From NCBI GenBank assembly GCA_934408725.1, contig CAKRVB010000005.1, forward strand, positions 1 to 64,000: DNA of 64,000 nt. Direction: 5' to 3'. Below are positions 18,901 through 25,330 of this stretch, piece by piece. Source of the DNA: an uncultured Marvinbryantia sp. Lineage in GTDB: Bacteria > Bacillota > Clostridia > Lachnospirales > Lachnospiraceae. The position numbers and the translations under genes were made by a program. Numbering within the stretch: position 1 is the stretch's first letter; each line of letters starts with the position of its first letter. Under the pieces are notes generated by a model. That model made no database searches, was not told where the DNA came from, and worked only from the letters and a program-made list of their open reading frames with translations.

Positions 18901-20331
18901 TGCTGCTTTCTGACCTTTAATATTCGCACTTTCCATCCGCAGACCAGTGATGGTCATATTATTCGGTGTCTGCGCAAAGAGACCTGCTTTTTCCGACGCT
19001 TCTGTAGTCAAATGGCTGATCAACAGGGCAGACTGCGCCTGTGCATCTTCGGTCTGCGTTGCATAGCTAATCAACTGACCGTTATTGATCGGGCAAAAAG
19101 CCAGATCCTTGTAGCAGCTGTACCAGGATGCGGTGTCTGTCTGTCCATCCTCCAGATCATCTATTTTTTCAAAATGAATATCACTCTTTTGAACCGCTTT
19201 TGTAATCGTAGCTGTCACGCCTGATTTTTCATCCAGGTTCTGCAAATGCCGTCCATAGAATATCTCTGCCTGTTCAGAGGTACTGTCATTTCCAAACAGA
19301 CTATTGGTGGCAGCGGTAGCAGACAGACCGTCAATCATAGAACTGTCGCTGTGTACGGTTACCTCTATATTTAATTTTGTACCGGCAGTCAACTGGTGCG
19401 TTTGCATCGTCTGAAGCCAGCTGTTTGTCGTTCCCTTTCCATAAAGCTGGTTGAATCTGGATGTTGCATTCGGATCTGATCCGGCTGGCTGCAGCGCATC
19501 CAGTGTCAGAGTCAGGGTATAATTATTGCCTCGAATCGTTCCTGCTTCATTATTCGCATCCAATTGTGATGCATCTGCCTGATGCATATCATCCTGTTTA
19601 TGAACCAGTGTTTTTCCTGATGCATCGGTTCCATACTTCAATGTCAGTGTGTGGCCTTCGGTATCCGTCAGCTTCACATCAAAAGAAAGCGGATTGTCAT
19701 CCGGTCGTTTGCTGTTGATGATAACCTGGAGTTTTTCTTCATTTTTTACTGTGATCTTCGGTACCAGCGCGGAAGTGTTGCTTCCATCGACGGAGTCACC
19801 ACCATAGTATCCTACCTGTGCTCCATTCTTTAATCGATTCTTCTTATACCGTAACGGATTGTAAGCTGACGGATCATAATCGTCTCTTGACTCACTGTAA
19901 AATACCGCATAGACACTGGCACTTGCCGGATCATACTCTACTACCCAGTAGTGGCTATAAAGATCTGCATCTACCGTATCCGCTGTTACAATCACACTGG
20001 CCGCATTGCTGGCTGCATCTTTTTGTGCTGCAGTCACATAATACAGCGTCTTTTCTCCATCTGCATCCATTGGGGTCTGCTCTACCAGCGTTGCTTGTTC
20101 GGCTGCGAACTTTGCACTGTTACCATTGCTTCGCAGTTTTGTCAGATTATTCTGCACCGCCGTGTAGATAATCTCTGCCTTATTATCCAGTGCTTTCTGC
20201 CGCAGATTTTTTCTGATCGTAAAAATCGCAGGTACCGCAATTGCCATGAGGACCATGAGAATCGCCACAGTCAGCAATACCTCCGCTAAAGTATATCCCT
20301 TATTGTCTCTTTTTCTGTCGAATGATTTCAC
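12940..20331 (-). CDS. Giant modular prepilin, probable pilus tip adhesin
   Basis: 2,463 residues, first gene of the pilus operon. It starts with GTG; AGAGGT lies seven bases upstream. The leader DNKG|YTLAE (cleavage after Gly12, Glu at mature position 5) and a hydrophobic helix mark a true prepilin. The rest is beta-rich with many GLUG-like turns (GGLIGQNSAG, GGLIGSNRGT, GGLVGSMRGV). Three long blocks each end in H(Y/F)G(D/N/E)W near residues 742, 1261 and 1966, followed by a YYE or YWE segment. Residues about 2060-2463 contain Ig/cadherin-like strands and very acidic Ser/Glu/Asp stretches. There is no LPXTG and no second membrane helix, so the pilus should hold it. Typical pilins are 100-300 residues. 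I infer an adhesive tip subunit; its ligand is unknown. Confidence 0.85.
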   Translation of the reverse strand: MKSFDRKRDNKGYTLAEVLLTVAILMVLMAIAVPAIFTIRKNLRQKALDNKAEIIYTAVQNNLTKLRSNGNSAKFAAEQATLVEQTPMDADGEKTLYYVTAAQKDAASNAASVIVTADTVDADLYSHYWVVEYDPASASVYAVFYSESRDDYDPSAYNPLRYKKNRLKNGAQVGYYGGDSVDGSNTSALVPKITVKNEEKLQVIINSKRPDDNPLSFDVKLTDTEGHTLTLKYGTDASGKTLVHKQDDMHQADASQLDANNEAGTIRGNNYTLTLTLDALQPAGSDPNATSRFNQLYGKGTTNSWLQTMQTHQLTAGTKLNIEVTVHSDSSMIDGLSATAATNSLFGNDSTSEQAEIFYGRHLQNLDEKSGVTATITKAVQKSDIHFEKIDDLEDGQTDTASWYSCYKDLAFCPINNGQLISYATQTEDAQAQSALLISHLTTEASEKAGLFAQTPNNMTITGLRMESANIKGQKAATGDSYAGAFVGYAGGAITLENCQYYLGADNLEGKTEADLWMSGASIQGGLIGAAAGKAKITNCLAATVMGDTDTELAGGLIGRSQKGVTIEHSYADSYINGLVTGGLIGQNSAGPLEIRYSYTAGYQKAEKIAAGFLAERNDGTATVDHSYSAVSWLKADHNSSTEEDQVVRYSTIPNSGKASVIRLYFLNGGTDYNTITEENKATGKKVSYSELSNIIDMAKELNTTENGQVSNFAGASVTYPYNLKNQGLSSYSYPALSGMPHYGDWQAFFEAGSLVYYEVYEDDETAAGGKQYSYGFYGGNITPSLKEDAKTVGDGYGVAYKKDSIPTDSFTVTYQTVTATGDIKDQVLSIDPTKKNTTRYEVSVEGEKYYIYPLPKEIVSADAQKDTYYQKLVICGADAVGSKKAEMDADNATGSTFYYNPHFAKSVLTTIEDVKKAPTVIYLRTARQLNALSRYYAVYAEATQKSTFMQELDIDYATYEWSNYTSEKDTVTVQAPIGEKEPFLAKYNGRYHKVQNISFVSNETRIGLFGENAGTIQNLFLVSDYQEGGTNPYLSYGEDIKNNRTVYMGALAGVNSGQIQNCAATGYYVGGKSHTLYVQQNGTLYFGGLIGSNRGTIRNSEIDTPLVNANVLYGKAYIGGFTGENAATGSIINSYAIGKAAVEYSKGEKSILSGFAARNAGYLNKDYCAVALTAAGSTDTYGFAKKGGNINSNCYYLSGGTYRYLGKMEAFDNTSGSGQAKNYDQMLAANTTSAECHSATNSQNGYPFAAVVRNEKGAIHFGNWQLASDLGSFGVLYWEKEENGSNNGYHFSYIGYTADAKSPDDTVNRVSGSTLCQEHDDGGIITQYGYAYYTKTGLSGTEKPTVTAQNFQLGEENKEVSRALTSRLDGFEVKAYTTAPAIGKTKSDTEKYMKMTSDEANGVLSLADPKSGYTFTFTISPFFANAMQYGTKNAGEALAQELTVLAEDGSVATGTEALPMPGEDGRQYEIRSAEQLEYLNWNSKTGDAVTTLQEENYLSDYEGYTYLGHMSGENSNSGTGKTSNLADGKLEWVQTHDVDANMEPNGKKVFTQIGSMFDTKGKDNVEAAYAYMAYFTGSYDGNAYSIKNVEINSTNTVVGLFGSIIGANVKNIILYSDKGNYIQRSAESPKSWYAMGGMCGIAAVGKDTVGESKIVNCTVSGYTIQDNSTKSSWGDGNIGGMFGMSTMNLERCSAVNTISLNEAFDTGQYYKSDGVSVRVGGLVGSMRGVITACYTGGEIICTDKCLDNAKSKATGANPYGAKIFLGGITGGIYLKNKGTLNELLGNNILGFTNWVDDASANGMINGKKCQTATTEIKNCYTYIQMPVSDRAYNIIYSIQPIGSNGETPHERDYNKHVRVKIENSYYYDINREKRFTCNDIYGGWQRDWTNVDSATPLSWKEMSTTLFDKLEGAGFHAVTTQDTNGHTIDGKYSFPGNKSSLDGKNYPFPTILQQDTSDGSAAYVHYGEWPQEGIYWEDSRADMDIFESLDLDEDENYGKALKTFVLKDDAKKLGTNKTFTDFEFIYGGTEEAETQTASEAVTDSGSETVSDSNIQVLTGEDRIAEVTKIEYDNEVGGYVATVLAHKTGTEEITAVIKVGSGTSEEEYRATFTLTVTADLTAYADSATVSLNKDDKVTLAVHAVPMSMYNNSTDVDITADQQSAGSEDSVVTEEQTLGSENEPTAAEESTPAEESSQMVLVQNGEAITGVDSSMGSESSDTDADTGEDSGSEAEEMTDGEIQMQISLEEESENTESVLTPYADLATTVVAPEKDLAPYMKWEIAVEEGGEDFIEVTDIRATAEKQMAFTITSLAEIDPDMVITLTITGTYTYENVDYTTTTWVEVSKSNLAAQMVDESGNVYTPDEDQGTVIDGDTSEDVENGDDGNDSIEDTNGTEPDTAGGSTGESNDADMSADGDDSDIVIEQDGSSNEQIMQDSAAEESTAGESSEILTENSSAVIGVE

Positions 20332-20383
20332 TTAAATTACCTCTGTCGTAGCATTCTTATTATGGTCAGTCCATACTGGTTTT

Positions 20384-20412
20384 AGTATACAGCAACCTTT
20401 TTTTCGTTTCAA
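20384..20412 (-). promoter_or_regulatory. Sigma-A-type promoter of the pilus operon
   Basis: On the minus strand TTGAAA (20407-20412), a 17-base spacer and TATACT (20384-20389). Predicted transcript start is about 45 bases before the GTG of the giant prepilin gene. A REP-like half element lies just upstream. Confidence 0.75.
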
Positions 20413-20421
20413 CCATTGGGA

Positions 20422-20452
20422 ACCATTGGGGACGGTGTTTTCTGGCTTTTTT
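20422..20452. repeat. REP-like half element upstream of RAYT gene
   Basis: ACCATTGGGGACGGTGTTTT followed by CTGGCTTTTTTA. It matches the left arm of the full palindrome at 21885-21941. A partial extra copy of AACCATTGGG precedes it at 20411-20420. It lies between the divergent promoters of the pilus operon and the RAYT gene. Confidence 0.75.
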
Positions 20453-20484
20453 ATTGTCCCTTCTGGTCGATTTCTATTTTCTAC

Positions 20485-20513
20485 TTGAATTAAACATCAC
20501 AATTCTTTATAAT
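20485..20513 (+). promoter_or_regulatory. Promoter of the RAYT gene
   Basis: TTGAAT (20485-20490), 17-base spacer, TATAAT (20508-20513). AAAGGAG and the ATG follow about 65 bases further on. Confidence 0.7.
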
Positions 20514-20586
20514 TATTTCAACAATTCACTCATTTTTCTTTTCATTCTCTTTTCCATATTTTATCATTTCACGAAAGGAGCCATCA

Positions 20587-21351
20587 ATGCCGCGAAAGCC
20601 ACGAAAAAATAGCAGTCTTTGCATTCATCATGTAATTCTGCGAGGTATCAATCAACAAATTATTTTTGAAGATCAATCTGATTATCTGCAGTTTATCAGC
20701 ATTTTAAAATATTATAAGGAACGCTGTGATTTCAAGATCTATGCGTATTGCCTGATGAGCAATCACATTCATTTGTTATTGGAACATACCACCACAGATC
20801 TTGAGATTATTATAAAAAAAATTGAAGTGAAATTTGTCAGATGGTACAATCGCAAATACCAGCGCACAGGATATTTATTTCAGGATCGTTTTAAAAGCGA
20901 GCCGGTAAATGATATGAGATATTTTCAGACAGTATTTCGATATATTCATCAGAATCCGCTTCATGCTGGTCTGGAGTCTGTCCCCGGGACTTATCCGTGG
21001 ACCAGTTATCACGATTACGTCAATTCTGATTCTTCTTTTATCGATATTGACAAAATTCTAGCTTTATTTCCAAATCATTCTGACTGCATTCAATATCTAC
21101 ATACTATTTCTGATCAAAAATGCATGGAGCATTATTCTTCTTTCCGTCTTCCTGATAGCGAAGCTCTTAAAATTATTCGAGAAAAAACATCCTGCAATTC
21201 TCCATCTGATTTTCAATGCCTCGAACTTTCTGCAAGGAATCAACATCTGCAATCACTTCATTATTCTGGTATCTCCATACGCCAGCTCAGCAGGCTTACA
21301 GGAATATCCAGGACAGCAATAAGCAATGTCTTAAAAACAGCGCATTTATAA
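20587..21351 (+). CDS. REP-associated tyrosine transposase (RAYT, Y1/IS200-like)
   Basis: 254 residues with AAAGGAG before the ATG. The N-terminus MPRKPRKN with HHVILRGINQQ is typical of RAYT proteins. HUH motif: SNHIHLLLE (about residue 60). Candidate catalytic Tyr in RWYNRKYQRTGYLFQDRFKS, followed by RYIHQNPLHAGL. A C-terminal helix-turn-helix (IRQLSRLTGISRTAISNVL) is present. The enzyme nicks single-stranded palindromes and is known to mobilise REP sequences in proteobacteria. The gene appears intact, is single copy here, and is flanked by GGGACGG-type palindromes that are the likely substrate. It is one of only four plus-strand gene loci in the window. Confidence 0.9.
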   Translation: MPRKPRKNSSLCIHHVILRGINQQIIFEDQSDYLQFISILKYYKERCDFKIYAYCLMSNHIHLLLEHTTTDLEIIIKKIEVKFVRWYNRKYQRTGYLFQDRFKSEPVNDMRYFQTVFRYIHQNPLHAGLESVPGTYPWTSYHDYVNSDSSFIDIDKILALFPNHSDCIQYLHTISDQKCMEHYSSFRLPDSEALKIIREKTSCNSPSDFQCLELSARNQHLQSLHYSGISIRQLSRLTGISRTAISNVLKTAHL

Positions 21352-21356
21352 AAAAA

Positions 21357-21400
21357 ACGGAGTTTTGTGGCTCATAAAAAGTCAGAAAACTCCGTCCCAA
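21357..21400. repeat. REP-like palindrome downstream of RAYT gene
   Basis: ACGGAGTTTT (21357-21366) pairs with AAAACTCCGT (21387-21396), with GTGGCT/AGTCAG partly continuing the stem. It lies six bases after the RAYT stop and before the convergent cdd gene, so it can also serve as terminator for both. Confidence 0.8.
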
Positions 21401-21417
21401 ATGATTCACCAAATGGT

Positions 21418-21861
21418 TCAGATCAGATCTTCCGGTCCAAATCCCAGCGGAAGCAGTTCTTTTAACTTATAGATGTGATACTCTGTCTCGGACTTCGCCA
21501 GAATAATCTGGAATGTCTCCGGATTGCAGAATTCCCGCATCACCTGTCTGCATACACCACATGGTGGACAATAGTCCCCTTCTCCCTTTGGTACAAACTT
21601 CTTATTTCCCACAATGGCAATGGCATCAAATTCTGTGATACCTTCAGACACTGCCTTAAAAAATGCGGTTCGTTCTGCACAGTTAGTCGGCGTGTAGGAT
21701 GCATTCTCAACATTACATCCCTGGTAGATTCTGCCTCCTCTGGAAAGAAGTGCAGCTCCTACTGCGAATTGGGAATATGGTACATAAGCTCTTGTCTGAG
21801 CTTCAAATGCCTGATGAATCAGGTCTTCAATCATGCCTTTTTCTAATAATTTCGCATCCAT
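21418..21861 (-). CDS. cdd: Cytidine deaminase
   Basis: 147 residues, slightly longer than the usual 130-137. Zinc and catalytic motifs: CNVENASYTPTNCAERTA (Cys-Ala-Glu with Glu as proton shuttle) and CPPCGVCRQ. The AGAAAGGAT ribosome site precedes the ATG. It deaminates cytidine and deoxycytidine to uridine forms in pyrimidine salvage, in the cytoplasm. It is separated by a strong palindrome from the following cytidylate-kinase-like gene, so the two are probably separate transcripts or a loosely linked pair. Confidence 0.95.
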   Translation of the reverse strand: MDAKLLEKGMIEDLIHQAFEAQTRAYVPYSQFAVGAALLSRGGRIYQGCNVENASYTPTNCAERTAFFKAVSEGITEFDAIAIVGNKKFVPKGEGDYCPPCGVCRQVMREFCNPETFQIILAKSETEYHIYKLKELLPLGFGPEDLI

Positions 21862-21884
21862 GTCTCATATATCCTTTCTAAGAA

Positions 21885-21941
21885 CCGTTGGGGACGGTGT
21901 TTTGTGGCTTCGCAGAGCCAGAAAACACCGTCCCCAATGGC
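21885..21941. repeat. Full REP-like palindrome between cdd and kinase-like gene
   Basis: GGGGACGGTGTTTTGTGGCT and AGCCAGAAAACACCGTCCCC pair over 20 positions with one mismatch around a six-base loop (TCGCAG); CC(G)TT/AATGG extends it. The right end touches the stop codon of the minus-strand gene at 21942-21944. This is the best copy in the window for defining the element. Confidence 0.85.
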
Positions 21942-22565
21942 TTATTTAAATCTGACTTCGATATATTTCTCGATTGCTTCTACGCATCCTTCGAATCCCA
22001 GTTTACTGCTGTCCAGACACAAATCGTAGTTTCTGGCATCATCCCACTCATGCCCGGTGTGATAACGATAATAATCTCCCCGGAATTTATCTGTTCTGGC
22101 TATGAACTTGGACAAATCTCCCACATTTTTCGCTGTACGCTCTCTTGCCTGCTCCAGGCAGTAATCCTTCGGTGCATGAACAAACACACTAACTACATTC
22201 GGCTTATCTGCCAGCACAAAGTCTGCACAACGTCCGATGAAGACACACGGACCTGCTTCTGCCAGTTCACGAATCACCTTTGCCTGATAATTAAACAGGT
22301 TCTGAGTGGAGGTAAAATCCGGGCTGGATGGTGGAATCAGATCTCCTATGGTATAGATCTTCTTGGAGATTCCGAACAGGCTTCCACTTTTCAGGCGTTC
22401 ATCTACTTCTCCAAATAATGCTTCGTTGATACCACTGTCATCTGCTGCCAGTCTCAAAATATCTCTTTCATGACACGGGATGCCATGTTTCTGTGCATAC
22501 ATCTGAGCGATTGTTTTACCGCCGCTTCCATACTGTCTTGCAATCGTAACAACTACATTTTTCAT
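21942..22565 (-). CDS. Cytidylate kinase-like protein
   Basis: 208 residues from an ATG with GGGAGGGG upstream. P-loop-like start VVVTIARQYGSGGKTIAQ, then CHERDILRLAADDSG, and CVFIGRCADFVLAD in the middle. These fit the cytidylate kinase-like family (Cytidylate_kin2) rather than canonical Cmk, which is larger and linked to rpsA. A role in nucleotide or nucleoside phosphorylation is inferred; the true substrate is not evident. Its neighbour is cytidine deaminase, which gives mild support for pyrimidine metabolism. A REP-like palindrome forms its 3' end. Confidence 0.85.
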   Translation of the reverse strand: MKNVVVTIARQYGSGGKTIAQMYAQKHGIPCHERDILRLAADDSGINEALFGEVDERLKSGSLFGISKKIYTIGDLIPPSSPDFTSTQNLFNYQAKVIRELAEAGPCVFIGRCADFVLADKPNVVSVFVHAPKDYCLEQARERTAKNVGDLSKFIARTDKFRGDYYRYHTGHEWDDARNYDLCLDSSKLGFEGCVEAIEKYIEVRFK

Positions 22566-22666
22566 TGGATCCCCTCCCTGACTCTTTGTTTTTATGATAA
22601 CATGAACTGATTCACGCTTCTCATTTTCAGTTTTATACACTTATATTTTACCACAAAATGATGATA

Positions 22667-22740
22667 AAAAAAAGAAAAAAGGCCATCAGGAACGTAAGTT
22701 TCTGGCTGTTGAAAGCCAGAAAACTCCGTCCCCAATGGCC
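22667..22740 (-). terminator. REP-like element acting as livF terminator
   Basis: On the minus strand GGCCAT...ATGGCC (22735-22740 with 22681-22686) closes a stem containing GGGGACGGAGTTTT and two TGGCT/AGCCA arms, followed by a run of U (22667-22680). The first base of the livF stop codon is the last base of the element. A good intrinsic terminator built from a member of the REP-like family. Confidence 0.8.
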
Positions 22741-23450
22741 TATTCGCCAAGATATGCTTTCTTGATGGAATCATCATTCAACAGATCTTTTGCATTGCCA
22801 TCCAGAGAGATCTTGCCAGTCTCCAGGACATAGGCTCGGTCTGCAATCGCCAGAGCTTTTTTCGCATTCTGTTCTACCAGCAATACGGTTGTTCCGCTGG
22901 CGCTGACGCTCTGAATAATATCAAAAATCTCGTTTACCAGAATCGGTGAAAGTCCCATGGATGGTTCATCCATCAGGATGATTCTTGGCTTGCTCATCAG
23001 AGCACGGCCCATTGCAAGCATCTGCTGTTCGCCACCTGACAGAGTTCCTGCCATCTGGTTTTTTCGTTCTTCCAGTCTTGGAAAACGCTTATATACCATC
23101 TCCAGTGATTCTTCAATCTCATTCTTGTCTGATCTGGTATAAGCTCCCATCTTCAAATTCTGATAAACAGAAAGCTGCGCAAAGACACGTCGTCCTTCCG
23201 GTACATGAGCCATCCCCAGTTCTACGATCTTGTGTGCCGGTGTCTTTGTGATGTCTTTTCCTTCAAACACTACCTGACCGCCTTTTGGGGCAAGCAGTCC
23301 GGTAATGGTATGAAGGATAGTAGTCTTTCCTGCTCCGTTCGCTCCGATCAGAGCAATGATTTCACCTTCATTTACATGGAAAGAGACACCCTTGATTGCA
23401 TGAATCATTCCATAATATACCTGTAAGTCTTTTACTTCCAGCATTGCCAT
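22740..23450 (-). CDS. livF: Branched-chain amino acid ABC transporter ATPase LivF
   Basis: 236 residues from the ATG with GGAGGAAC seven bases upstream. Short ABC ATPase: Walker A GANGAGKTT, signature LSGGEQQM, Walker B RIILMDEPS, with YYGMIHAIKGVS and EGRRVFAQLSVYQNL typical of LivF. It works with LivG at the cytoplasmic face of the LivHM permease to import Leu/Ile/Val or related amino acids. It is the last gene of the operon and follows livG by 13 bases. The stop codon is shared with the REP-like terminator. Confidence 0.93.
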   Translation of the reverse strand: MAMLEVKDLQVYYGMIHAIKGVSFHVNEGEIIALIGANGAGKTTILHTITGLLAPKGGQVVFEGKDITKTPAHKIVELGMAHVPEGRRVFAQLSVYQNLKMGAYTRSDKNEIEESLEMVYKRFPRLEERKNQMAGTLSGGEQQMLAMGRALMSKPRIILMDEPSMGLSPILVNEIFDIIQSVSASGTTVLLVEQNAKKALAIADRAYVLETGKISLDGNAKDLLNDDSIKKAYLGE

Positions 23451-23463
23451 CGTTTCGTTCCTC

Positions 23464-24222
23464 CTATTCCCCAAGATATGCGGTGATAACCTGTGGGTTG
23501 TTCAGCACCTCTGATGTGGTACCTTCTGCCAGAACTTCGCCAAAGTTCAGCATAGTCAGTTTCTCACAGATACCAGAAACCAGTTTCATATCATGCTCGA
23601 TCAGCAGAATAGTCATATCGAACTCATCTCTGACGAATCGGATCATATCCATCAGTTCCCCGGTCTCCTTCGGGTTCATACCTGCTGCAGGTTCATCCAG
23701 CAGCAGCAGCTTAGGATCTGTGGCAAGGGCACGGGCGATCTCCAGTCTCCGCTGCTTACCATAAGGAAGATTGGCTGCATTGGTCTCTGCCATATCTGCC
23801 AGATTAAAAACCTTCAGAAGCTCCATGGCTTTTTCATCCATCAGCGCTTCTTCTTTTTTATACTTAGGAGTATGGAAAATACCTGCCAGGGCAGAATACT
23901 CATGATGATTATGCATTCCCACTTTTACATTATCCAGAACACTCATTTTAGAAAACAGTCGAATGTTCTGGAAGGTACGTGCAATACCTGCCTTGCTGAT
24001 CTCGATATCGTTTTCTCCTGTGATATCTCTGCCATCCAGGAGGATACTTCCTGTATCTGGCTTGTATACACCGGTCAGCAGGTTAAATACCGTCGTCTTA
24101 CCGGCACCATTCGGCCCAATCAGACCATACAGCTGATTTTTCTCAATGGTAACATGAAATCCATTTACGGCACGCAGACCGCCAAAGGAGATTCCCAGAT
24201 TTTTTACTTCCAGCATTGCCAT
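23464..24222 (-). CDS. livG: Branched-chain amino acid ABC transporter ATPase LivG
   Basis: 252 residues from the ATG with GGAGGAGG upstream. Walker A GPNGAGKTT, a LivG-type helical insert between Walker A and signature, YGKQRRLEIARAL in place of a strict LSGGQ motif, Walker B LLLLDEPAAGMNP, and IEHDMKLV switch. The signature change is usual for LivG. It pairs with LivF as the heterodimeric motor. The gap to livM is four bases. Confidence 0.93.
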   Translation of the reverse strand: MAMLEVKNLGISFGGLRAVNGFHVTIEKNQLYGLIGPNGAGKTTVFNLLTGVYKPDTGSILLDGRDITGENDIEISKAGIARTFQNIRLFSKMSVLDNVKVGMHNHHEYSALAGIFHTPKYKKEEALMDEKAMELLKVFNLADMAETNAANLPYGKQRRLEIARALATDPKLLLLDEPAAGMNPKETGELMDMIRFVRDEFDMTILLIEHDMKLVSGICEKLTMLNFGEVLAEGTTSEVLNNPQVITAYLGE

Positions 24223-24226
24223 AACT

Positions 24227-25318
24227 TTACGCCTCCTCCTTTGCGTTTTTGTGGAATACACGTTCCCGCCATTCGATCATCTTCGGACTCCAGCTGAAGA
24301 GCATGATCACGATCAGCACGATGGCATATACCAGCATACGGTTATCACTCAGGAACTGCAGCACTGGATTGCTGCCGAGCATCTGCAGCTTTCTCAGGAA
24401 ATAGTCCAGCACCAGATTCAGTACGATCGGGGCGATAACAGATCCACGGACATTACCGATACCCCCAAGTACCACATATACCAGAATCATGATAGACATA
24501 TTATAACCAAAATTCTTCGGTGTGGCACTTAAGGTAGACAGGTTGTGTGCATACAGTGCACCACCGATACCGGCCAGACCTGCTGATACAGAAAATGCCA
24601 TCAGCTTGTATTTCGTCACATTGATACCGATAGATTCTGCGGCAATACGATTGTCACGGATAGACTGAATCGCACGTCCATCTCTGGAATTAATCAGACG
24701 CAGAACAATAAACAGTGTGATCAATACCAGAACAACACCGATCACAAAAGTGGAATCCTTCGGAATACCTGTAATACCCTGCGGGCCATTCACAATAACC
24801 TGTCCATCTGGTTCCATTCCCAGAGAGAGCGTATCTTTCATAGAAAAATGAAGTCCGTTGCTGTCCTTTCCGATAAATAAAACATTTACCAGATTCTTGA
24901 TGATCTCACCAAAAGCCAGTGTCACGATCGCCAGGTAGTCGCCTTTCAGACGCAGTACCGGGATACCGATCAGAATACCGAAAATAGCTGCCACGAGAGC
25001 ACCAATGATCAGTGCGATAATAAAACGTACCAGACTGTTGGTAATCACATTCTCCATACATTTTGTAAAGAATACACTGCTAAATGCACCTACGCACATG
25101 AATCCCGCATGTCCCAGACTCAGTTCCCCCAGGATACCTACTACCAGGTTCAGGGAAACTGCCAGAATTACATAATAACAAAACGGAATCAGAAGTCCGG
25201 ATAAAGAACTGGACATATGCCCGGTAGCAGAAATGATCTGCATAATCAGAAAGCCGATGATGACGATACCGTAAGTGATCGCATTCTGTTTTGCTGTTTT
25301 TGTCCTCATTGTGTTCAT
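24227..25318 (-). CDS. livM: Branched-chain amino acid ABC transporter permease LivM
   Basis: 363 residues with about nine membrane segments. Family motifs: GELSLGHAGFMCVGAF near residue 65, GLKGDYLAIVTLAFGEI-like segment (LRLKGDYLAIVTLAFGEI), and the coupling-helix region RAIQSIRDNRIAAESIGIN. It forms the permease with LivH. The C-terminus is basic and cytoplasmic. It lies directly between livH and livG. Confidence 0.93.
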   Translation of the reverse strand: MNTMRTKTAKQNAITYGIVIIGFLIMQIISATGHMSSSLSGLLIPFCYYVILAVSLNLVVGILGELSLGHAGFMCVGAFSSVFFTKCMENVITNSLVRFIIALIIGALVAAIFGILIGIPVLRLKGDYLAIVTLAFGEIIKNLVNVLFIGKDSNGLHFSMKDTLSLGMEPDGQVIVNGPQGITGIPKDSTFVIGVVLVLITLFIVLRLINSRDGRAIQSIRDNRIAAESIGINVTKYKLMAFSVSAGLAGIGGALYAHNLSTLSATPKNFGYNMSIMILVYVVLGGIGNVRGSVIAPIVLNLVLDYFLRKLQMLGSNPVLQFLSDNRMLVYAIVLIVIMLFSWSPKMIEWRERVFHKNAKEEA

Positions 25319-25330
25319 ATCTCTGCCTCC

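Noticed and set aside
13352..20289. Many plus-strand frames of 60-200 codons opposite the giant prepilin gene
   Set aside because: All lie antisense to one uninterrupted 7.4-kb coding frame with clear domain patterns; compositions are those of reverse-frame shadows.
20422..21400. Insertion sequence of IS200/IS605 type
   Set aside because: The transposase has RAYT features (long C-terminus with HTH, MPRKPR start) and no TnpB or IS ends; the flanking palindromes also occur alone elsewhere.
21357..22740. CRISPR-like array of GGGGACGG repeats
   Set aside because: The copies are palindromic, irregularly spaced by whole genes, and there are no cas genes; a dispersed REP-like family fits better.
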